Of a stretch of DNA of 64,000 nucleotides, positions 57,703-64,000 are shown in pieces (the stretch's first letter is position 1; every line of letters begins with the position of its first letter). The notes beneath the pieces were generated by a model. That model made no database searches. It saw nothing but the letters and a program-made list of their open reading frames with translations, and had not been told where the DNA came from. The stretch is from Oreohelix idahoensis (taxonomy: Eukaryota > Mollusca > Gastropoda > Stylommatophora > Oreohelicidae), in the NCBI GenBank assembly GCA_024509875.1, contig JAMPIV010008054.1:186001-250000 (forward strand), written 5' to 3'. The position numbers and the translations under genes are program-made.

Positions 57703-58799
57703 ATGCTGTGGCCGTGTACATAGTTGTTCCTTTGGAAACAGACTATATTCTTACAAGACAGAGGAAGCACAGACCACCCCATAATTTTATATTTTATGAG
57801 AAACAGAAAATAATAAATAGTGTCACATATTTAGGGTAGAGTCGCTTCTACACGCCATTTCTAATAATTGGGTGATTTCCCCTGACCAAACGGATAGCTC
57901 AGATTTACCCCGGGGAAAGTGGAACAACGACGCCATTTTGGCAGTAGAATGAAAGAGCGCAACTCAAGAGGTCGTATCTGGTCCAGCTCTACATATTTCT
58001 TAGTTTGAGAAAATCAAACTTCAACATTTCTTATAAAATGTGTATTTCAGGACATTGAGTGGTTATATATATATATTTCTTACTGGCGTAAGTAGTGACA
58101 ATCGTTAAATATGTATTTTGAATAGAGCTCCCAACCCTAGTCGCAGCAGAACTAGGTTCGAGGATTTGAGTCAATTTGCAAAAAATAGTCTTACACCTCA
58201 AACCATGTAGAGTAGAAAATATTCTTGTGTTGGAAAGCATTTAACTCAAGGAATGCTTAGGACGATAAAGAAATCAAGGACAAATCTGAGGAGATGGGTA
58301 AATGTCGTCGAACCTAAAATAAGACTGTAACTTAAAGGAAGGAACACGGTGGAATGAGAAGGTTCGCCATATTTGACAATTGAGTAGGCCTACGAGACAA
58401 GGATGCAAAAAGGGATTTTTGCATCGATGAAAGCATCTGATGAGATGATAGAATTTTATTATACTTATTATTGTAAAAATGTTCTGATTTCCAGACTTTG
58501 TTGAAATTTTAAGTTTCATGCTGAAAGATATTAAAAGTTTTGCATGAAATCGAACGCTGTTGAAAAGGTGAATTACTACAGTTTTGAGATCTAGATAAGA
58601 AATCTATCCATTTCAATTAAATTCGCTACATCAACACCTAAGAGAAGAAAATCGAACCTGGTAACACAAATTTAAGAGAGAAATCTAAATCTCTGGTGAT
58701 TAGGCCAGTTAAACATCTGCTCTCTGTAAAGTAAACTGAAAATACTGCATATACCGGCACTGCCACATGATGTAATATGGTGCCATTCCAGTCCTAAGG

Positions 58800-59420
58800 A
58801 ACACCTTGAATGCCTGTCACTCCAGCAGGTATATGAGTGGAGTACGAAATTCCGAAACGGCATGTGTTCTGTGACAGACTGTTCTCGACCGGGTCAGGCA
58901 CACCAAGTAGTGACCCCAGAGTCAATTGCAGTAGTTGAACGCATCATGATGGAAAATCGCCAAGTGACTGTGAATGAAATAGCCACATTTCTGGACATCA
59001 GTCAAGGTTTAGAATACCAAATCATCCATGATGTGATCCAGTTCCAAAAAGTCACTGCAATGTGGGTGCCAATGCAATTTACTCCAGAATTGAAGCAACA
59101 ACGTGTTGATGCCTGTAAAGAACTTTTATGGCACTTTAAAGCAGATGGTGATGGTTTCCTAGCAAGAATTGTTACTGGAGATGAAACTTTGGTTTACTAC
59201 CACCAGCCAGAACCCAAGAGAGTGAGCAAGGAATAGTGCCATACGGCCTCACCGAAAAAGTTCCACATGCAGCCATCTGCAGACAATGTTATACTGACTC
59301 TCTTTTGGGATAAACAAGGTGATATTTTAGAGCACTACATGTCGGAAGCCAGAATATTCCTCACCATGCATCACCATACTGGACCTTCATTTGCTGATGA
59401 ATTTCTATAGGTTTCACTCC
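58800..59420 (+). pseudogene. mariner transposase, partial
   Basis: LSLQQVYEWSTKFRNG (near 58815) is the end of the first helix-turn-helix. The frame 58862-59236 continues with TPESIAVVERIMMENRQVTV (second HTH), LTPELKQQR-type FTPELKQQRVDACKELLW, then the first catalytic block RIVTGDETLVYY (59166-59200). After a stop at 59234-59236 the second Asp is in NVILTLFWDKQGD (59287-59325). The third Asp block and C-terminus are missing; sequence changes near 59360-59400. This is SETMAR-like mariner transposase, inactive. Confidence 0.85.
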
Positions 59421-59469
59421 TTCGCTGCTAAAAAAAACGGGTAACAGAACGTTGCTCCTCTCTGGTGCT

Positions 59470-59653
59470 TGTCACTAGTGGGGCGGCCATTAAACTCCTG
59501 CTGTGATGTCATGTGGTTCGTCTGCACCATGGTGCCACCTGCGGAACACTCTGTATGTCCTTAGCAACAATAATGCCAACTTACATGACAATAACACGGT
59601 GTTTCGAATTTGTATAGCAAACAAATTTAAGGTTTTTATTTGAAGCACCCTCG
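59470..59653 (-). repeat. mariner right terminal inverted repeat
   Basis: Reverse complement of 57521-57702 with about 15-20 percent differences by eye. Confidence 0.85.
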
Positions 59654-60087
59654 TAGAAACATGCAAACACTAGGGCACTATATTAAAATCATGTATAAGC
59701 TAATTCATAGAACAAGGCCAGCAAAGCATCATTCTAGAAAATGAGAAGCAAACTGTACAATACATCATTTTCAGTGACAGTAAAAATGTATGGTTCTCAA
59801 GTGCTACAATGAACAAGTACTACAATAATTAAAAAAATAAATTACTCATGAAGTGAGTTCCATTTTTATTTTTTCACCACTGAACGCAGATGTCAAAATG
59901 TCTTGAAGTCTGAGAAGAAAGAGGAATGGGCCATAGCAGGATATTGTGCACTGCATTAGAACAGTAAACCTAATGTACACATCAAACTGAGATTAAAGGT
60001 GTATGTGGAGCAGACAACTTGTAAATATTATCCACTTTAATTAAGATCCAATAAATGTATACGTAAAACATTAAATTACATTTTAAC
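59654..60087. repeat. Flank with a ~100-bp block repeated at 61421-61520
   Basis: 59735-59835 (agaaaatgagaagcaaactg … gaacaagtactacaat) recurs at 61421-61520 with few changes. No coding. The nature of the block is unknown. Confidence 0.7.
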
Positions 60088-60150
60088 CTCATTGTCTTGT
60101 TCCAGTTTCACCCTGACACCAGAGAAGCCATTTTCAATATTCCTTTCTTC
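60088..60150 (-). CDS. Exon-like block 3 (21 codons) of an unknown host gene
   Basis: Minus strand: acceptor tcaacaccag, then EERNIENGFSGVRVKLEQDN-E, then donor gttaaa (weaker than GTRAGT). 63 bp, a multiple of three. Its ending VKLEQD is a SUMO-type consensus and mirrors the endings of the two upstream blocks. I do not recognise the gene. Confidence 0.45.
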
Positions 60151-60334
60151 CTGGTGTTGAAAAAATAAATCGGAAGAGGATGACAGAATATAGAGTAACA
60201 TTCTAAGAAAATATATTATATCTATTCCACAAGTTTTAGCAACCTGATCCTAAAAAACAGGTAAGGATCAACAGTAAGAAGATTTACTATGTCAGTATTA
60301 ACAAGGGTAAAAAAAACAAAACAAACAAACTCAC

Positions 60335-60403
60335 TTTACAATCCCACTCCAGTTTAAATTTTTCATCCATAAAAGGGAACTGTGTTTGAATATTTCTTGG
60401 AGG
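60335..60403 (-). CDS. Exon-like block 2 (23 codons) of an unknown host gene
   Basis: Minus strand: acceptor tttccag, then PPRNIQTQFPFMDEKFKLEW-DCK, then donor gtgagt. 69 bp, same length and phase as the block at 60832-60900, to which it is clearly related. Reads without stop. Confidence 0.55.
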
Positions 60404-60831
60404 CTGGAAAGATACAAATTATGGTTTATATAAATATACATCAAGTTTAAAATCCTAAAAACAACAAAAAACTCTAGTAGGGTAGAAGATGATAAAGGAT
60501 TAACTGGGGATAACTGCAAATATTATACAGTTCAGTCTGGATAAGTAGAAGTTGTTGTTGTTACCATGGTGTCAGCTAACATTGCAGATATTTGCACCTA
60601 CAGAATCCTAGATGACATTGGAAGAGATAAATCATTAAGCAATTTTTTTAACCATTCAGAAACTTGAATTTTGGTTTTAAATTGTCATTTTTGCATCTTT
60701 TCAAATTTTTGAAAACAATTTAGTGAAACCTAAAATGTAGTGTTAAGTTAATTGCTAGTAAGGGTAAAGGCCAATATTATGAAGAAATAGTATGTCAGTT
60801 GTAACAAGGAAAAAAAAAAAACAACACTCAC

Positions 60832-60900
60832 TTTACAATCCTGCTCTGGTTTAATTATTTCATCCATAGATGGGAACTGTGTCTGACTAATTCTTGGAGG
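60832..60900 (-). CDS. Exon-like block 1 (23 codons) of an unknown host gene
   Basis: Minus strand: acceptor ttctcag, then PPRISQTQFPSMDEIIKPEQ-DCK, then donor gtgagt. 69 bp, open. Sharp similarity to 60335-60403 is confined to the exon and its splice sites plus some flank, as expected of a duplicated exon. IKPEQD resembles the ψKxE SUMO motif common in zinc-finger and other nuclear proteins. Confidence 0.55.
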
Positions 60901-61089
60901 CTGAGAAAATAAATTATGTTTCATAGAAATATTTGTAAAAAATTGCAAATCCTAAGAATTTAAAAAAAAAAAACTGTAGTGGGTTAGAACAGTGCTCTGC
61001 AACTGGTGTGCCATGGCACCAGTTGAATGTACCATAACATGATTTGCAAAATTATATTTTATAGTAAAATAGTATTACATATTAATTTG

Positions 61090-61990
61090 AGTTATCATTG
61101 CCCACCAATCTATGGAAGGGTGGATCAACACTTTCAAAAGCAGGGCTGACTGCAAATATCACGCCAATTCTAAAGAAAAAGAAGCTAGCTGAAGGACCTG
61201 ATGTCTACTGACCGGTTTCACTTACATCAGCTATTGGAAAACTTGCTGAGAACATTGGGAATCACAGGCTTTACTGATGGCTGCAAAGCAACAAAGTCAA
61301 GGATGAAAATCAGGATGGCTTAAGAAAAGGCAGCAGAACAGAGAGATATGTTCATTCTGTGCACACACAAATATCGTAGATGAATTCCAAGAGGGTAAAC
61401 ACACTACAGCTGTATCACTCAAGAAAATGAGAAGCAAACTGTACAATACATCATTTTCAGTGACCGTAAAAATGTATGGTTCTTAATTGCTACAATGAAC
61501 AAGTACTACAATTTAAAAAAAAATTAGTGCGGATACAAGGGCTGTTTACAAAAATGACAAACATGGCCATACATTGAAAAATTGTTCTCTGGATTTAAGC
61601 CTTCCAAAGTAATAGAACTATATAAACAACAGTAGAAGGCACTAAATCATTCACACAACATCAAAACAAAGCTGGAGGGGGATTACCACAAGAGTCAGCA
61701 TTAAGTTGCTCACTCTTTTTCATAACTGACCTCTCCACCAACTTCAAGATATCAAAAGCACTGTATGCAGATGACCTGCTTATTTGGACAGCAGAAAAAA
61801 AACCACAAACTGGCACCAGCTAAAATAATGGAACCTTAGCCACTGCTAGCTCTGCAAACTAAAAATAAACATGCACACAAAAAAACTAAAAACAATGCAT
61901 CTGCTTTATTCACATTGAGCATCACGATAGCAAGAAAGTATATCAACTAAAACTCGACTGTTACTTTGGAGAAGAAAATTCAGCTTACTT
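61090..61990 (+). pseudogene. Jockey-like LINE H RT fragment, interrupted
   Basis: ILKKKKLAEGPDVY (61170) is followed by SLTSAIGKLAENIGNHRLY, then QDGLRKGSRTERYVHS (61310) and HTTAV (61400). A ~97-bp repeat (61421-61520) interrupts. RT then resumes with GLPQESALSCSLFFI (61680) and KALYADDLLIWTAEK (61755-61800). Many stops. The catalytic YADD is still readable. Confidence 0.78.
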
Positions 61991-62070
61991 AGGAGTGCAG
62001 CTTGCAAGACTACTCCCTTGCTAGTCCCCAAAACCACCAAGGACCAAAGAAGAAGAACAATAAAAAAAAC

Positions 62071-62226
62071 CAGTCATAGATAGCACAACAAGAGACACCC
62101 ACAAAAGTGGATAGCACAACAAGAGACAATCACAAAATCACTGAAGAGAGCTTCAATCAGTCATGGATAGCACAACAAGAGACACCCATACAAGTGGATA
62201 GAAAAACAAGAGACACCCATAAAAGT
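62071..62226. repeat. Minisatellite, ~35-70 bp units
   Basis: Repeats of ggatagcacaacaagagaca with cccataaaagt or atcacaaaatc spacers, four to five units. Confidence 0.85.
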
Positions 62227-62565
62227 TGTATCGCTCAGTCTAGAGTTTCCTATCTTAAGACACGATTTGACGTCATCATCTCAACATCAGACATTGGTTG
62301 CAATGGATTCAAAGCTGCCTCTCCAGTGTTTTCTACTTAGATTTTTTTTTGGGTAATGTACCATCTATGTTTCACTAATTTTTATTTTTTTATTTTGCTT
62401 CCTATTGCTTGTTAAAAAGATGATAAACAAAAAGGAAACATTTTATAATTGAGCTAGAAAAGAAGAAAGAAATGTAAAACGATGTAAATACAGAATATAA
62501 CACTGGCTGCCAATAAAGGCTTTTCTGACAATAAGTTAAAAAGTCTTTATCTTCGTATGACTTAC
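62227..62565. other. No gene recognised
   Basis: A tetra-part AT-rich stretch. The end of the frame 62107-62340 is chance coding through the minisatellite. Confidence 0.4.
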
Positions 62566-62711
62566 ATCTTCACACATAAATTGATCAAAGGTTCGTATGT
62601 TTCTGCACTTATCTGGGTGCTCCTTAAATGATTGTGACAATGTTGGTTGACTCCACACGGCTATATAGACTCGTCTGATCTTCTCATGTATTAGGGATAC
62701 CAGCACAACCA
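62566..62711 (-). CDS. Possible upstream exon with GTAAGT donor
   Basis: On the minus strand an ATG-less frame reads KLVYLVVLVSLIHEKIRRVY, then IAVWSQPTLSQSFKEHPDKC and RNIRTFDQFMCED, and ends at a consensus donor gtaagt (complement of 62560-62565). It lies upstream of the three small exon-like blocks and could belong to the same gene. The 5' boundary is uncertain and no function is recognised. Confidence 0.35.
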
Positions 62712-63113
62712 GGTAGACCAGCTTTAGTGCTCCGTGTCACTGTGCAGGATAACACTTATGTTCTCACTTCTGGCTTAAGTTCTATAGGTATGACCGAAAC
62801 CTGAAACCACATAAAGTCTGTGGCTAGCCTCTTTCCAAGAGTTCCCCTAGACTAATGTATGGTTGTTCAGTGTCATCAATAATGCATGTGTGTAAATGCG
62901 CACATGTGATTCTGGTTACGTTGTCAGTAGTGCATATGTCTACTTGCAAACACAAATTCAAATGATATGATTACAACTGTACATAATATTACATCATCCA
63001 TTTACATCAAATTTACATAGTCTTTTCTTATATCTGCTATCTTTCCATTCAGCTCTGGAAATGTGCAGTAGTGGTCTATTACAAACAGAAAGATCCTGAC
63101 ATTCATGACTTAT
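62712..63113. other. No gene recognised
   Basis: Mixed composition; nothing identifiable. A promoter for the putative minus-strand gene would be here if it exists. Confidence 0.35.
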
Positions 63114-63235
63114 TCTTCTTCTTCTTAGATCCTTAAACACCGACCGTCAAAGCAGTCAGTGGCCATTACGCCTAGTGGCGTCTTTTAGGGCTACAACAAA
63201 TTGATTCCACTTTGCTCGGTCGGTGGCCATCCTTC
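63114..63235 (-). mobile_element. LINE F family, 122-bp 3' end
   Basis: Plus strand ttcttcttcttcttagatcc, then ggccattacgcc and ttgattccactttgctcggt matches the 3' end of LINE F at 49763-49883. A short cttat occurs on both sides and may be the target duplication, too short to be sure. Confidence 0.85.
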
Positions 63236-63642
63236 CTTATAATGCATTTACAAAAAAGGTACAGTAGCCCTACTCACCCTCTGGTCTTGTCAGAAACAAC
63301 TAACAGTAAAATTCTGGCAAAGGGATCCTATAACAAATACTCAATGGTGAAGGAATACGTGACTCGCTCTCTCCTTTTGTCCTCTGCGTTCTCTGGTTTA
63401 GTGTGTGCCCTCCCACTTTGTTGTTGTTCTTTTGAAAAGGTGATGGGTGGAGAGCGGGAACTTAACAGCTTTCCATTATTGCCTCTTCTTGTTCCATCTT
63501 GGTCTACCCTGTTCAAACTAAAAATTGGTTATAATTGGGGTATTTAGTGTCATTTTTATTTACTTATTTTGTATTAAATTGAAATAGCTATTGTCTTTTG
63601 CAGTTGCTGGATTTAATTTATATTAGTATTTGTCATTTTATA

Positions 63643-64000
63643 CTGTTCAAAAAAAAGAAACGCATAGCTACTGAAGGCGCACACATAGCCATAAGTTTTA
63701 CATTCAATAACTTTTTAAATTTAATGAGTTAATTGTTCAAATTGCACATAAGAATACCTTAGGGTTCAACCAATCAATTGACAGTTGTTTGGCATCTGGG
63801 TCACGAGAGTTTTTTGGCGTACGGGCTTTCACGTTAGTATGGTGTGTGGCCTTCTCTTGCATCGATCAGCGACTGGCATCTCCTGGGCATGGATGCGATC
63901 AAACGTCTGATGTGGGTCTGTGGGATAGCTGCCCACTCTTCCTGGAGTGCCTGGAACAGATCACGACGTTTGGCTGGAGCAACGTCTCGGCGACAAACAC
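63643..64000 (-). mobile_element. Tc1-like transposon, right portion, cut by window end
   Basis: TA at 63641-63642 is followed by ctgttcaaaaaaaagaaacg, an end typical of a Tc1/mariner-type terminal repeat. The minus strand then encodes the C-terminus of a transposase (next entry). The left part lies beyond 64000. Confidence 0.7.
63834..64000 (-). CDS. Tc1-like transposase, C-terminal 54 codons (partial)
   Basis: Minus strand, open from the window edge to TAA 63834-63836: CRRDVAPAKRRDLFQALQEE, then WAAIPQTHIRRLIASMPRRC and QSLIDAREGHTPY. The W-IP-x-RL-x-SMPRR-x-x-x-I-x-A-x-GG-x-T-x-Y pattern is the usual end of Tc1 transposases (here GH for GG). It cuts and reinserts the element at TA; the catalytic DDE core would lie to the right. 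Confidence 0.82.
   Translation of the reverse strand, partial: VCRRDVAPAKRRDLFQALQEEWAAIPQTHIRRLIASMPRRCQSLIDAREGHTPY

Larger units (their letters stand above)
57521..59653 (+). mobile_element. mariner-type transposon with ~180-bp terminal inverted repeats
   Basis: The left end tgagtgggcttcaaacgaaa and the reverse complement of the right end cgagggtgcttcaaataaaa match. The inverted similarity continues for about 180 bp (57521-57702 against 59470-59653), ending in cactagtgaca on both sides. The right end is flanked by TA (59654-59655); the left flank reads CA. Total 2.13 kb, longer than a typical 1.3-kb mariner. The stretch 57703-58740 is of unknown origin. Confidence 0.8.

Noticed and set aside
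62107..62340. 77-codon frame with repeated QQETPIQ-like segments
   Set aside because: A translation of the minisatellite at 62071-62226.

Overview
The window is animal nuclear DNA made almost entirely of mobile elements in several states of decay. The evidence is a Maverick/Polinton, RTE- and Jockey-like LINEs, Ty3/Gypsy LTR elements, mariner, Tc1 and piggyBac pieces, a tRNA-derived SINE, long (AT)n tracts, a C2H2 zinc-finger array and short intron-flanked exons. The mix fits a marine invertebrate, most likely a mollusc or another lophotrochozoan. I cannot name the species and no sequence here decides it. Nearly every coding region carries stops or frameshifts. I see no intact gene with a confident full-length product. 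LAYOUT 1-16.4 kb: a decayed Polinton, open at the left edge. Its protein-primed DNA polymerase B reads leftward (4834 to below 1). A 2.7 kb repeat-rich spacer follows, and then a rightward block: packaging ATPase, a basic late protein, a second late protein fused to the tail of the integrase, a one-TM membrane protein, penton-like minor capsid, a Gly-rich late protein, major capsid and adenovirus-type protease. Two copies of one RTE-like LINE have landed in it, at 723-2012 and 10704-13858, each with 13-bp target duplications. 16.4-19.8 kb: unidentified decayed minus-strand reading frames, a piggyBac-type left end and a stray zinc-finger fragment. 19.8-25.4 kb: Gypsy element 1, in the order Gag, protease, integrase, RT, RNase H. 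This is integrase before RT, as in Gmr1-type elements. It is broken by a solo LTR in integrase and a LINE tail in RT, both with target duplications. 27.5-31.8 kb: Gypsy element 2 of the same group, with PBS, Gag, RT-RNase H, PPT and 3' LTR. 31.8-35.6 kb: a minus-strand C2H2 zinc-finger array split by an LTR of the same family. 35.8-43.6 kb: a large minus-strand LTR element that carries only a Gag-like gene. Its right LTR contains another solo LTR. 43.6-64 kb: (AT)n tracts around a SINE, several LINE copies (one nested in another), a mariner with about 180-bp TIRs, three tandem 63-69 bp exon-like blocks of an unknown minus-strand gene, a minisatellite and the end of a Tc1 element cut by the window. 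HOW IT FITS TOGETHER: the target duplications allow relative dating. The Polinton and Gypsy 1 were in place before the 0.7/10.7/24.1-kb LINE family jumped. The 35.8-43.6 kb element precedes its solo LTR. LINE E precedes LINE F. The zinc-finger array has been reshaped by tandem duplication together with an LTR.
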